In this document: one piece after another, positions 1 to 7,464 of the stretch
Layout: each line of letters begins with the position of its first letter
Position numbering within the stretch: position 1 is the stretch's first letter
Origin: an uncultured beta proteobacterium
Lineage (GTDB): Bacteria; Pseudomonadota; Gammaproteobacteria; Burkholderiales; Burkholderiaceae_C
Length of the DNA stretch: 34,901 bases
NCBI GenBank assembly: GCA_903951445.1
Contig: CAJBBZ010000083.1
Span: 1-34,901 of the forward strand
Direction of reading: 5' to 3'
The notes under the pieces: model-generated
Told to the model about the DNA's origin: nothing
Databases searched by the model: none
What the model saw: the letters and a program-made list of their open reading frames with translations, nothing else
Program-made: the position numbers and the translations under genes

Positions 1-83
1 GGAAAGGCGTTGGCGCACAGGCTTCGCCTACGGTGGAGCGTCTGATCAACCAGGCCGCTGCCAGCGCGCCGGTCGCAGCCTAA
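1..83 (+). CDS. rpsP: 30S ribosomal protein S16, C-terminal end (partial)
   Basis: Only the last 26 or so codons are inside the window; the gene begins upstream. The frame ending in TAA at 81-83 reads KGVGAQASPTVERLINQAA followed by a short Ala/Pro/Val tail, which matches the end of betaproteobacterial S16 (the VGAQ-SPTV-RL segment is typical). S16 is a structural protein of the small ribosomal subunit, needed for its assembly. The identification is strongly supported by the genes that follow, rimM-trmD-rplS, the classical order of this ribosomal operon in proteobacteria. Confidence 0.9.
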   Translation, partial: KGVGAQASPTVERLINQAAASAPVAA

Positions 84-92
84 AGTGTCCCT

Positions 93-126
93 TAAAGGGT
101 TTGCGCCTTGCGGTGCAAACCCTTTG
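93..126 (+). promoter_or_regulatory. Strong RNA hairpin between rpsP and rimM
   Basis: AAAGGGTTTGCGCC (94-107) pairs with GGTGCAAACCCTTT (112-125): 14 pairs including one G-U, closed by a four-base loop TTGC. No U-tract follows, so it is not a standard intrinsic terminator. It lies between the rpsP stop (83) and the preferred rimM ATG (145). It could stabilise the rpsP 3' end or reduce passage into rimM-trmD, which are normally made in much smaller amounts than S16; that role is inferred. Confidence 0.6.
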
Positions 127-144
127 CGGCAGACCTTATTTCGC

Positions 145-906
145 ATGATCGCAGGCCTGGAGCCCGCTGAGCTTCCGGCAGATGCCATTGAAGTGGCACG
201 CATCGGCGAGGCCTGGGGCGTCAAAGGTTGGTTCAAGGTATTGCCGTTTAGCGCCCAACCCGAGGCGCTTTTTTCTTCCAAGCGTTGGTTTTTGCTGCCC
301 ACTGAGCGGGGTACTCCCACGTTTGCCGGCGTAGTCAAACTCGCCATCAAAGAAGCCAAAGAGCATTCCGACACCGTGGTCGCCACTGCCCACGAGGTGC
401 TAGACCGCGACGCTGCGGAGGCCTTACGCGGCGCACGCGTGTTTGTCCCGCGCTCTAGTTTCCCCACGGCCGAGCCCGACGAGTACTACTGGGTGGACTT
501 GATCGGCCTGGACGTCATGAACCGCCAAGACGAACTCATGGGCTGCGTGCGCGAACTACTTTCGACCGGTGCCCAAACCGTGCTGGTGTTGGAATATGCG
601 GCAGAGGGCAAAGTGCAGGAGCGCATGATCCCCTTTGTCGCTGCCTTCATCGACGAAGTGGACCTGGCGGGGCGGCGTATCCGCGTGGACTGGCAAAGCG
701 ATTACTGCGGGGCCGGGCCATGCGTTTTGACGTCATCACCCTGTTCCCTGAATTGTTTGAGCCTTTTCTCCGTACCGGCATCACCCGGCGCGCTTTTGAA
801 TCGGGGCAAGTGCAGGTTTGTCTGCACAACCCCCGCGACCATGCCGAAGGTAATTACCGCCGTGTCGATGACCGGCCTTTCGGTGGCGGCCCCGGCATGG
901 TCATGA
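145..906 (+). CDS. rimM: Ribosome maturation factor RimM, stop codon apparently lost
   Basis: RimM binds S19 in the 30S head and helps 16S rRNA maturation. From ATG 145 the protein starts MIAGLEPAELPADAIEVARI, then the RimM barrel (GEAWGVKGWFKV) and the PRC-like C-terminal domain (DEYYWVDLIGLDV, then QERMIPFVAAFIDEVDL). The family normally ends at RIRVDWQ-x-DY; here that tyrosine (703-705, residue 187) is followed by TGC instead of a stop. The frame stays open for 66 more codons to 906, overlapping trmD by 187 nt in another frame. The added tail has no recognisable fold. A GTG at 85 could extend the N-terminus by 20 residues but would translate the hairpin at 94-125 and adds nothing family-like. 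A sequencing error or a real stop-loss are both possible. Confidence 0.85.
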   Translation: MIAGLEPAELPADAIEVARIGEAWGVKGWFKVLPFSAQPEALFSSKRWFLLPTERGTPTFAGVVKLAIKEAKEHSDTVVATAHEVLDRDAAEALRGARVFVPRSSFPTAEPDEYYWVDLIGLDVMNRQDELMGCVRELLSTGAQTVLVLEYAAEGKVQERMIPFVAAFIDEVDLAGRRIRVDWQSDYCGAGPCVLTSSPCSLNCLSLFSVPASPGALLNRGKCRFVCTTPATMPKVITAVSMTGLSVAAPAWS

Positions 907-1475
907 TGGCCGAGCCCTTGTCCCTGGCGCTGGCGCAGGCCCAAACGCAGCGGAGCCAGCGCGCCAAAGTCATCCTGTTTTCTCCCCAGGGCAGGGTGTT
1001 GGACCACGGCACGGTGCAGCGCTGGGCGTCCAGCGAGGGGGCGGTATTGGTGTGCGGCCGCTACGAGGGGCTGGACCAGCGCTTTGTGGATCGCTATGTC
1101 TATGAGCAAATCAGTCTGGGGGATTTTGTGGTGTCCGGGGGCGAGCTGCCGGCCATGCTTTTCCTGGACGCGATCGCCCGTTTGCAGCCCGATGTATTGA
1201 GCGACGCCCAAAGCCACCAACAGGACAGTTTCAATCCCGCGCTGGACGGCTTGCTGGACTGCCCGCATTACACGCGCCCGGAGGATTGGCAAGGCAGTGT
1301 GGTGCCCGAAGTGCTGCTTTCTGGGCACCATGCGCGCATAGAACGCTGGCGGCGCGACCAGCGGCTGCTGCTGACGGCTAGGCTACGCCCCGAGCTGATT
1401 GCAGCGGCCAGGGCGGCAGGCGCACTGGATGCGGCGGATGAAAAATTGCTGCGCGCTCGCGCCCTAGCGCCTTAG
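720..1475 (+). CDS. trmD: tRNA (guanine-N1)-methyltransferase TrmD
   Basis: TrmD methylates G37 next to the anticodon of tRNAs reading CUN, CCN and CGG, using S-adenosylmethionine, which prevents +1 frameshifting. The 251-residue protein has normal length. It starts MRFDVITLFPELF, carries the trefoil-knot SAM-binding segments GRYEGLDQR (about 113-121) and SLGDFVVSGGE (132-142), and has the catalytic aspartate in HQQDSF (D169). It follows rimM with only 15 nt between the expected rimM end and ATG 720, so translational coupling was likely the ancestral state; now the open rimM frame overlaps its first 62 codons. No good Shine-Dalgarno sequence is visible before the ATG, only a G-rich stretch. 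Confidence 0.97.
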   Translation: MRFDVITLFPELFEPFLRTGITRRAFESGQVQVCLHNPRDHAEGNYRRVDDRPFGGGPGMVMMAEPLSLALAQAQTQRSQRAKVILFSPQGRVLDHGTVQRWASSEGAVLVCGRYEGLDQRFVDRYVYEQISLGDFVVSGGELPAMLFLDAIARLQPDVLSDAQSHQQDSFNPALDGLLDCPHYTRPEDWQGSVVPEVLLSGHHARIERWRRDQRLLLTARLRPELIAAARAAGALDAADEKLLRARALAP

Positions 1476-1518
1476 CTGGGCGTGCCCCAGCGGCAGGACT
1501 GGGGAGCGAGGCCTGGAT

Positions 1519-1527
1519 TGCTATAAT
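1519..1527 (+). promoter_or_regulatory. Extended -10 promoter for rplS
   Basis: TG-C-TATAAT at 1519-1527 is a perfect -10 hexamer with the extended -10 dinucleotide. No convincing -35 is seen around 1499-1504, as is common with extended -10 sites. Transcription would start near 1534, leaving a leader of about 100 nt before rplS. This lets L19 be made independently of rimM-trmD. Confidence 0.7.
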
Positions 1528-1635
1528 GGCGGGCTAACCGATCCTCTGCATGGCCATATAAGGCGCAGCAATGGTGCTGACACGACAAGGTAACTCGCTA
1601 AGGGTTCCGGCGCTTGCAAGATCACGAAAGAAGCT

Positions 1636-2007
1636 ATGAACCTCATCCAAATTCTGGAACAAGAGGAAATCGCGCGTTTGGGTAAAACCATCCCCGATTT
1701 CTCCCCTGGCGACACCGTCATCGTAAGCGTCAACGTCGTCGAGGGCACCCGTAAGCGGGTTCAGGCCTACGAAGGCGTCGTGATTGCCAAACGCAATCGT
1801 GGTTTGAACAGTGGCTTTATCGTCCGCAAAATTTCCAGTGGCGAAGGCGTTGAGCGCACCTTCCAAACCTACAGCCCGCTGATTGCAGGTATCGAAGTCA
1901 AGCGCCGTGGCGATGTGCGCCGCGCCAAGCTCTACTACCTACGTGACCGCAGCGGCAAGTCGGCGCGTATTAAAGAAAAGCTGCCAGCGAAAAAGACAGC
2001 CGCTTGA
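1636..2007 (+). CDS. rplS: 50S ribosomal protein L19
   Basis: L19 sits at the interface between the ribosomal subunits. The 123-residue protein shows the family pattern throughout: [20 protein letters not shown], then [31 protein letters not shown] split over residues 26-56, and [20 protein letters not shown] with a basic tail rich in Lys. Length is normal for the group. It stands 160 nt after trmD with its own promoter (1519-1527) and is followed by an intrinsic terminator at 2028-2063. The leader 1534-1635 is unusually long for a gene this size and has no obvious ORF; I cannot assign it to a known L19 autoregulatory leader. Only a weak AAAGAAG precedes the ATG. Confidence 0.98.
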   Translation: MNLIQILEQEEIARLGKTIPDFSPGDTVIVSVNVVEGTRKRVQAYEGVVIAKRNRGLNSGFIVRKISSGEGVERTFQTYSPLIAGIEVKRRGDVRRAKLYYLRDRSGKSARIKEKLPAKKTAA

Positions 2008-2027
2008 CCGGTTCTGTCCCCGCAATG

Positions 2028-2063
2028 AAAACCGCCCCGGGCATCCCCGGCGGCGGTTTTTTT
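2028..2063 (+). terminator. Intrinsic terminator after rplS
   Basis: AAAACCGCC (2028-2036) pairs with GGCGGTTTT (2052-2060), with a GC-rich loop region and a run of seven T (2057-2063). This is a textbook Rho-independent terminator ending the rpsP-rplS unit. Confidence 0.93.
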
Positions 2064-2075
2064 ACGGGCCGGATG

Positions 2076-2100
2076 CATGCTTTTTCGGCTAAAAAGCATG
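2076..2100 (+). promoter_or_regulatory. Perfect hairpin covering the nudL start codon
   Basis: CATGCTTTTT (2076-2085) and AAAAAGCATG (2091-2100) form a perfect 10-bp inverted repeat with the five-base loop CGGCT. The right arm ends exactly with the ATG at 2098-2100 and the left arm holds an in-frame ATG (2077). If transcribed, the preferred start codon would be paired. Whether this regulates initiation is inference. Confidence 0.5.
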
Positions 2101-2775
2101 AGCAAAATCCCACCATTTGACCCACGCCAAGTGCCCTTTGAGCTGGCTGATGGTCATCTGCCGCCGGTGCCTGCTGCCCATTTACACCCCGAAGCCCTGG
2201 ACCGGCGTTTTAGTGCGCCCCCGGCCTGGGAGCCCGAAATCCGGGTGGAGCCGCGATTTATAGACCGAGCGCCCAGCGCCGCCTCAGTGTTGGTGGGCTT
2301 GGTTACCCACGCGCGGCCGACGGTCTTGTTGACCCAGCGCACGGTCGGCCTGAGCAGCCACGCAGGCCAAGTCGCCTTCCCCGGCGGTAAGTCCGACGCC
2401 GAAGACCAGGACGCTGTAGCCACCGCCTTGCGCGAGGCGCAGGAAGAAGTGGGCTTGCACCCGCGCCATGTGCGCGTTTTGGGTAGCCTGCCGCACTACA
2501 CCACTGGCAGCGGTTTTGTGGTCACGCCGGTGGTCGCACTGCTAGAGCCTGATTTTTCCATCGCAGCCAATGCCGCAGAGGTAGATGCGGTATTTGAAGT
2601 ACCGCTGGACTATTTGATGAATCCGGCGCACCACCGGCGCCATACCTTGCAAACGCCCCTAGGCCCGCGCCATTGGATCTCCATGCCTTACCAGGATGGC
2701 CCGCATGAGCGCTATATCTGGGGTGCGACCGCCGGTATGTTGCGCAATTTGTACCGGTTTTTGCTACCGGCGTAG
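2098..2775 (+). CDS. NudL-type Nudix hydrolase (probable CoA diphosphatase)
   Basis: Nudix hydrolases of the NudL/YeaB group cleave coenzyme A and acyl-CoA to 3',5'-ADP and phosphopantetheine. The 225-residue protein shows the group signature: LLTQRTVGLSSHAGQVAFPG (about 77-96), GGKSD and then ALREAQEEVGL (110-120), with 14 residues between the PGG glycine and REAQEE exactly as in NudL, plus a late IWGATAGMLRNL. The glutamates of REAQEE bind the catalytic metal. ATG 2098 (MSKIPPFDPRQVPF) is preferred; ATG 2077 would add seven residues. Both lie in the hairpin 2076-2100. It follows the rplS terminator and sits 39 nt before the next gene. Substrate is inferred from the family. Confidence 0.88.
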   Translation: MSKIPPFDPRQVPFELADGHLPPVPAAHLHPEALDRRFSAPPAWEPEIRVEPRFIDRAPSAASVLVGLVTHARPTVLLTQRTVGLSSHAGQVAFPGGKSDAEDQDAVATALREAQEEVGLHPRHVRVLGSLPHYTTGSGFVVTPVVALLEPDFSIAANAAEVDAVFEVPLDYLMNPAHHRRHTLQTPLGPRHWISMPYQDGPHERYIWGATAGMLRNLYRFLLPA

Positions 2776-2800
2776 GCTATGGCAAAGCGCAGCCCGTCGG

Positions 2801-2806
2801 TATGAT
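2801..2806 (+). promoter_or_regulatory. -10-like hexamer TATGAT before the CobD/CbiB-like gene
   Basis: TATGAT ends 8 nt before ATG 2815; no Shine-Dalgarno sequence lies between. If used, the transcript would start at or within a few bases of the start codon. No -35 is evident. Confidence 0.35.
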
Positions 2807-2814
2807 GCGGTGAC

Positions 2815-3735
2815 ATGAGCTTTTTCGCCATTCTTTTTGCTTTATTGATCGAGCAGGCGCGCCCGCTCAAAGACGCGAATTTTTTGCATACGCAAGTGCG
2901 TAGCGCCTTGTCCTGGGCGGTGCGCCAGTTGGACACCGGGCAGGATTCGCACGCCCGCTTAACCTGGGGCGTGGTGGTCATATTCCCAGCTGTGCTGACT
3001 GCATTGGTGCATTGGGCCTTGCTGTTGTGGCTGGGCTGGATCGCAGCCGTGGTGTGGAACGTGGCCATCCTGTACCTGACCCTAGGCTTTAGGCAGTTCA
3101 GCCACCATTTCACCGATATCCGTGATGCGCTCGATGCCGGGGACGAAGACACTGCGCGCAGCCTGCTGGCGCGATGGATGCAGATCGATGCGAGCGATTT
3201 ACCGCGCAGCGAAATCGTCCGCCAAGTCATCGCGCATTCGGTACTCAATGCGCACCGCTGCGTATTCGGGGTGTTTGCCTGGTATTCGCTCTTATCGGGT
3301 TTGGGGCTGGGGCCTGCCGGGGCGGTTGTGTACCGCATGGCGGAGTATTTTTCTGCGCTGGCCAAGCGACCTGCGAGCCCGGACGCGCTGCTGCTGAGCC
3401 CCGCGTTGCGCGACTATGTGGCTGCGTGGTGGCACCGGATCGATTGGATTCCGGCGCGCCTGACGGCCATGGGCTTTGCGTTTGTGGGCAGCTTTGAGGA
3501 TGCGATTGACCGCTGGCGCAAATTTGAAGCTGCGGTACCTGGTGATAACGATGGCATCGTGCTGGCCGCCACCGCTGGTGCGGTGCATATTGGGTTGACC
3601 GAAATGGATGTGCAGAACGCGGCACCTGTGCCCCGCTTGGGCCATTTGCGTGCGGTTGTCGGCTTGGTCTGGCGCACGGTGGTGATGTGGATGGTGGTGC
3701 TGGCTCTCATGTCCTTGGCGCGCTTGCTGGGGTGA
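2815..3735 (+). CDS. CobD/CbiB-family membrane protein
   Basis: A 306-residue integral membrane protein of the CobD/CbiB-like (also AmpE-like) family found widely in Burkholderiales. It starts MSFFAILFALLIEQARPL, a family hallmark, with hydrophobic segments near 52-95, 150-175 and 280-304; FGVFAWYSLLSGLGLGPAGA and VYRMAEY are typical middle motifs. True CbiB makes adenosylcobinamide phosphate, but no cobalamin genes are nearby and this stand-alone form is often annotated only as CobD/CbiB family, so a cobalamin role should not be assumed. It is 39 nt after nudL in the same direction and has a possible own -10 (2801-2806). Confidence 0.85.
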   Translation: MSFFAILFALLIEQARPLKDANFLHTQVRSALSWAVRQLDTGQDSHARLTWGVVVIFPAVLTALVHWALLLWLGWIAAVVWNVAILYLTLGFRQFSHHFTDIRDALDAGDEDTARSLLARWMQIDASDLPRSEIVRQVIAHSVLNAHRCVFGVFAWYSLLSGLGLGPAGAVVYRMAEYFSALAKRPASPDALLLSPALRDYVAAWWHRIDWIPARLTAMGFAFVGSFEDAIDRWRKFEAAVPGDNDGIVLAATAGAVHIGLTEMDVQNAAPVPRLGHLRAVVGLVWRTVVMWMVVLALMSLARLLG

Positions 3736-3900
3736 GGCCAGGGCCTGTTGGGCTCTTTGCGAAGGTGCCGCATCGATGGCATTGGCAAGCGTCTGTTTTT
3801 TCGACAATCAAAGAGGAATGGATCGCCACGTCCACGCACCCCGTGTGGTGTCGTACTGAGCTGGGCAATGCCAGGGCGGTGCCTGGCCTAAGCTGCCGTC

Positions 3901-4875
3901 TCAATAGCGTTTTTGCGAAAGCTCTTCGAACAAGTCTTTATAGATTTTGTAGCGCACCGGGCTGATCGGGCTGGGTTCGGCGGCGCAAGCGGTGCGCACG
4001 CCGCAGCCGGGTTCGTGCAAATGCGTACAGTTGTAAAACTTGCAGTCGCTGCCTTGTGCTTGGATATCGGGCATGAGCTTGCCCAGATCCATGGGTGCGA
4101 TGTGCTGCAGGCCAAACTCCTGAAAACCCGGTGAATCAATCAGGGCCGAATGCTTATCCGCATCTAGCCAATACCAGGTGGTGCTGGTGGTAGTGTGTTT
4201 GCCCGCCTGTAAGGCGATAGAAATTTCCTGGGTCAGGACATTGGCTTGCGGCACCCAACGGTTGATGAGCGAACTTTTGCCTGCTCCGGACGGGCCGAGT
4301 ACAAGGCTGGTTTTACCCGTCAGGAGTGCGCGCAATCGGTCGGTGTCGTCATCGGCAGCTTGCACCACGGATGTATCGCTCGAAGGCTTGAACGCGGTCG
4401 CCAATACGGTGTACTGCATGGCGCGGTAGGGCGCCAACCTCTCCCAGGATGCAGCAAACAAAGTGCCCAGATCACGCTTATTGAGCACGATCAGTGCGTC
4501 CACTCGCTGCGCCGTAGCGGCAATCAACGCGCGCGACAACTGACCGTCAGAGAACTCGGGCTCCGCGCCCAGCACGATAACAACCTGGTCGATATTGGCA
4601 GCAAATGACTTGGTGCGGATTTCGTCCTGCCGGTACATCAAATTACGCCGGGGCAGCACTTTTTCTATCGTGCCTTCGTCTTGCGTGGCCTGCCAGAGCA
4701 CCTGGTCGCCCACCACCGTCTGGCTTTTTTTGCCGCGTGCGTGGCAAATCACTTTGCGGCCCGATGGCGTCTCCACCCACACATGCCGGCCATGCCCGGC
4801 GATTACCAGGCCTTCTTGCAGACCGGCTGGCTCAGCCAATTGCGCTTCCGGCTTGCTCGGGGGCTGCCAAGGCAT
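3901..4875 (-). CDS. rsgA: Ribosome small-subunit-dependent GTPase RsgA
   Basis: RsgA is a circularly permuted GTPase that checks late maturation of the 30S subunit. From the ATG at 4875 it has 324 residues: an OB-fold (GLVIAGHGRHVWVET, 23-37), then the permuted G motifs in the order G4 NKRD (132-135), G1 GPSGAGKSS (194-202), G3 DSPGFQ (247-252), and a C-terminal zinc knuckle with C278, C283, H285 and C291. All key residues are present. A longer frame to 4923 exists but runs further into the dehydratase gene and adds no family-like sequence. The start still overlaps the end of that upstream gene by 44 nt, so the two are probably coupled. Confidence 0.95.
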   Translation of the reverse strand: MPWQPPSKPEAQLAEPAGLQEGLVIAGHGRHVWVETPSGRKVICHARGKKSQTVVGDQVLWQATQDEGTIEKVLPRRNLMYRQDEIRTKSFAANIDQVVIVLGAEPEFSDGQLSRALIAATAQRVDALIVLNKRDLGTLFAASWERLAPYRAMQYTVLATAFKPSSDTSVVQAADDDTDRLRALLTGKTSLVLGPSGAGKSSLINRWVPQANVLTQEISIALQAGKHTTTSTTWYWLDADKHSALIDSPGFQEFGLQHIAPMDLGKLMPDIQAQGSDCKFYNCTHLHEPGCGVRTACAAEPSPISPVRYKIYKDLFEELSQKRY

Positions 4876-5188
4876 CGACCAGAGCGGCGCAGCGCAGGTC
4901 GCGCGGCGAGATGCCGCCCACATCGTGCGAGCGCCAGCGCACGCTGCAATGGCGGTAGGTGAGCAGCATGTCTGGATGGTGGTCTTGCTGCTCGGCCATG
5001 AAGGCTAGGGCATTGGCAAAAGCAATGGTCTGCAAATAGCTGTCGAAGCGAAATGTTTTTTCAATCGCCAGGGTGTCGCCGTCACCCCACAGCTTCCATC
5101 CTTCCAAGCTGGCTAGGCGGGCAATGACTTGCGGGCCGCTTAGGGCCTGGCCTTTGGCGCTTTTTGGGGTGTCTGCTGGTGGTGTCAT
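4832..5188 (-). CDS. phhB: 4a-hydroxytetrahydrobiopterin dehydratase (pterin carbinolamine dehydratase)
   Basis: The enzyme dehydrates 4a-hydroxytetrahydropterin, recycling the cofactor of aromatic amino acid hydroxylases; many bacterial copies may serve other pterins. The 118-residue protein carries the family active site: H70 and H71 followed by P72 (EQQDHHPDM) and H88 in SHDVGG. GWKLWGDGDTLAIEKTFRF is the usual early strand region. It lies 10 nt after the M48 protease gene and overlaps rsgA by 44 nt, forming a three-gene minus-strand unit. No phenylalanine hydroxylase gene is in the window, so its substrate partner is not visible here. Confidence 0.92.
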   Translation of the reverse strand: MTPPADTPKSAKGQALSGPQVIARLASLEGWKLWGDGDTLAIEKTFRFDSYLQTIAFANALAFMAEQQDHHPDMLLTYRHCSVRWRSHDVGGISPRDLRCAALVDALAAPEQAGSAIG

Positions 5189-5198
5189 GCGGGTTTCT

Positions 5199-6479
5199 TT
5201 ATCGGGGCGCAGCCAGCATGCGGCCCAGGCGTTCGGATGCTGGTGGGTGCGAGTAATAAAACTTCACATACAGCGGGTCTGGCGTAAGCGTGGAGGCATT
5301 GTCCTCGTATAACTTCAAGAGGGCCGAGGCTAGATCGGAACCGCGTGTTTGTGCCATGGCATAGGCATCGGCTTCAAACTCGTGCTTGCGTGAAATTTGC
5401 GAGAACAAGGGGCCGAGAAAACCAGTGAACGAGGGCAGTGCCAGCATAAACAGCAGCAGCGCCAGTGCGTCGTTGGCGCCTGCCAGATTGGGCATGACGC
5501 CCAGGCCCGTATAAAACCAAACTTGTGCGTTAGCCCAACCCAGCAAGGCAAAGCCCGCCAGACTGATGGCGAAAATGGACACGATGCGTTTGAGAATATG
5601 TTTGTGTTTGAAGTGGCCTAGTTCATGGGCCAGTACGGCATCGACTTCATCAGGCGATAGTCGGGCTAGCAAAGTGTCATAAAACACGACTCGCTTGGAC
5701 GCGCCAAAGCCGGTGAAATAGGCGTTCGCATGCGCGCTGCGTTTGCTGCCGTCCATCACATAAAAGCCCTGCGCCTGAAAGCCGCAGCGTTGCATCAGGG
5801 CGCGCACACGCTCGGTCAAAGTGGCGTCGTCCAGCACTTGAAATTTGTTAAACAGCGGCGCAATCCAGGTCGGATAGATCAACATGGCCAGCAGGTTAAA
5901 GCCCATCCACACGCCCCAGGTCCAAGCCCACCACAGTTGGCCCGCTGCAGCCATCAGCCACAACACCAGAGCCAGCAAGGGCCCGCCTATCAGCACACCC
6001 AAGACCAAAGACTTGATCAGGTCTTGCAGCCACAGTTTGGCGCTAGTTTTGTTAAAGCCAAAGCGCTCTTCGATTACAAAGGTGGCGTACAGCGAGAAAG
6101 GCAATTCCAGCAGGGTGTTGATGGCTGTGAAGGCGCCCACCAAGGCCAGTTGCTGCCACAAGCCCGCGCCCATGGCGTCCAATAATGCGTTATTCAAGGC
6201 TGACAAGCCCCCTAGCAGCGTCCAAGCCAAAGTCAGGGCCGCGCCCCAGGCCAGTTCGATGAGGCCAAAGCGTGTTTTCACCACGGTGTAATCGGCGGCG
6301 CGCTGGTGCGCTGGCAGGGTAATGGTGGATGCAAAGGCGGGCGGCACCGCGTCGCGGTGGGTGGCGACATGGCGGATTTGGCGGGTTGCCAACCACAATT
6401 TCAACAATAAGCTACCGGTCAGGGCCAGCGCAAATATCAGGGTCAGGGTGTCGGAGGGATTGAGCGCGTGGTCTTGCAT
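5199..6479 (-). CDS. M48 family (Ste24-like) membrane metalloprotease
   Basis: An integral inner-membrane zinc protease of family M48, subgroup CAAX protease/Ste24. The protein is 426 residues from ATG 6479 (MQDHALNPSD). It has an N-terminal membrane domain with several hydrophobic segments, including FGFNKTSAKLWLQDLIK (140-156), which is typical of Ste24. The catalytic site is HELGH (285-289) and the third zinc ligand is in EFEADAYA (367-374). The closing motif YYSHPPASERL (408-418) is also typical. An open frame extends upstream to 6863 but that part lies opposite orn and is not family-like, so ATG 6479 is chosen. Bacterial substrates are not established; a role in membrane protein quality control is plausible. 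Confidence 0.92.
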   Translation of the reverse strand: MQDHALNPSDTLTLIFALALTGSLLLKLWLATRQIRHVATHRDAVPPAFASTITLPAHQRAADYTVVKTRFGLIELAWGAALTLAWTLLGGLSALNNALLDAMGAGLWQQLALVGAFTAINTLLELPFSLYATFVIEERFGFNKTSAKLWLQDLIKSLVLGVLIGGPLLALVLWLMAAAGQLWWAWTWGVWMGFNLLAMLIYPTWIAPLFNKFQVLDDATLTERVRALMQRCGFQAQGFYVMDGSKRSAHANAYFTGFGASKRVVFYDTLLARLSPDEVDAVLAHELGHFKHKHILKRIVSIFAISLAGFALLGWANAQVWFYTGLGVMPNLAGANDALALLLFMLALPSFTGFLGPLFSQISRKHEFEADAYAMAQTRGSDLASALLKLYEDNASTLTPDPLYVKFYYSHPPASERLGRMLAAPR

Positions 6480-6503
6480 GGAGTCGCAGTTTAGGCCATA
6501 GGC

Positions 6504-6509
6504 GACAAT
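6504..6509 (+). promoter_or_regulatory. -10-like hexamer GACAAT before orn
   Basis: GACAAT ends 7 nt before the orn ATG (6517), in the 37-bp gap between the divergent protease gene and orn. No Shine-Dalgarno sequence is seen. Fits a leaderless start. Confidence 0.35.
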
Positions 6510-6516
6510 CTCCGCT

Positions 6517-7083
6517 ATGCAAGATACATCAAGCCCACTCACCAAATCCGACAAAAACCTGGTCTGGCTGGACTGCGAAATGACGGGCTTACACCCGGCG
6601 CAGGACCGCATCATCGAAATCGCGGTCGTGGTTACTGGCCCCATGCTGGAGTCGCGCACCGAGGGCCCGGTGTTTGTAATCCACCAGTCGGATGCGCAAC
6701 TTGACGCCATGGACGCATGGAACAAAGGCACCCACGGCAAAAGCGGCCTGATCGACAAAGTGCGCGCCTCGACTGTCAGCGAGGCTGAGGCTGAGGACGC
6801 CTTACTCGCATTTTTGGCGCAGTACGTGCCCGCTGGTGCCTCGCCTTTATGCGGTAACACCATTGGGCAGGACCGGCGTTTTCTGTCCGCCTACATGCCG
6901 CGCTTGGAGGCCTTTTTCCACTACCGCAATCTGGATGTCAGCACCCTCAAAGAGCTAAGCCGCCGCTGGCGGCCTGAGGTCTACGCGAGTTTTAAAAAGC
7001 AGCAAAAGCACACGGCGCTGGCCGATGTGCATGAATCCATTGACGAGTTGGAACACTACCGCACCCATTTTTTGAAGCTCTGA
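6517..7083 (+). CDS. orn: Oligoribonuclease
   Basis: Orn degrades 2-5 nt RNA fragments, including pGpG from cyclic di-GMP turnover, and is essential in many proteobacteria. The 188-residue protein has normal length and a full DEDDh exonuclease set: D19 and E21 in [10 protein letters not shown]119 in [12 protein letters not shown]165 and D170 in [12 protein letters not shown]. It is transcribed away from the M48 protease gene across a gap of only 37 bp, so the two promoters must overlap. Downstream are 381 bp without a gene before the RNA helicase. Confidence 0.98.
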   Translation: MQDTSSPLTKSDKNLVWLDCEMTGLHPAQDRIIEIAVVVTGPMLESRTEGPVFVIHQSDAQLDAMDAWNKGTHGKSGLIDKVRASTVSEAEAEDALLAFLAQYVPAGASPLCGNTIGQDRRFLSAYMPRLEAFFHYRNLDVSTLKELSRRWRPEVYASFKKQQKHTALADVHESIDELEHYRTHFLKL

Positions 7084-7464
7084 AGGGCTGGCGTATGCCT
7101 CTGGCCTGCGGATCAAGATGCTGCCCTTGGCGCATGCGCTTGGCGCGTGAAGGGGACGGCCCGCATAATCTGGCGGGCCTTGCCCTTCGCACACCGGCAT
7201 TTGCGGACTAGAAAGCTCGGCTATAAGTACAAACCCGAATCCGTGCAATAATCGAGGGCTTCGCTAAACGGCGGCGCGGTATCCAAGCCAGGCCCAGCGA
7301 AATTTGCACATCTCCCAACATTCACCGGGCCAAAGTAATAAAGGCCCCAGCCGCACCGGCAGCGTAGTAGACGCACCAGGCGCAGCCTCCGTTTGATGGT
7401 TGATGTTTTTTAACCATTGACGGAACGCCCACCTCGCGGGTGGCGTTGCTGTGTGAGTGAAACT
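7084..7464 (+). other. Gene-free structured region between orn and the RNA helicase
   Basis: No convincing coding frame. Three stem-loops are visible. The first at 7150-7187 has GGCCCGC (7158-7164) pairing with GCGGGCC (7173-7179) and an outer AAGGG/CCCTT; it may end orn transcription although no T-run follows. Two more lie near the helicase start: ATGGTT/AACCAT (7396-7401/7412-7417) and AACGCC-c-ACC/GGTGGCGTT (7424-7433/7439-7447). An AATAAT at 7247-7252 is a possible -10, which would give the helicase mRNA a leader of about 200 nt. Long leaders are common on RNA helicase genes controlled by cold or by RNA folding. Confidence 0.5.

Noticed and set aside
6480..6863. N-terminal extension of the M48 protease
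   Set aside because: The frame is open but antisense to orn, and the added residues are unlike the family; MQDHALNP at 6479 is a natural start.
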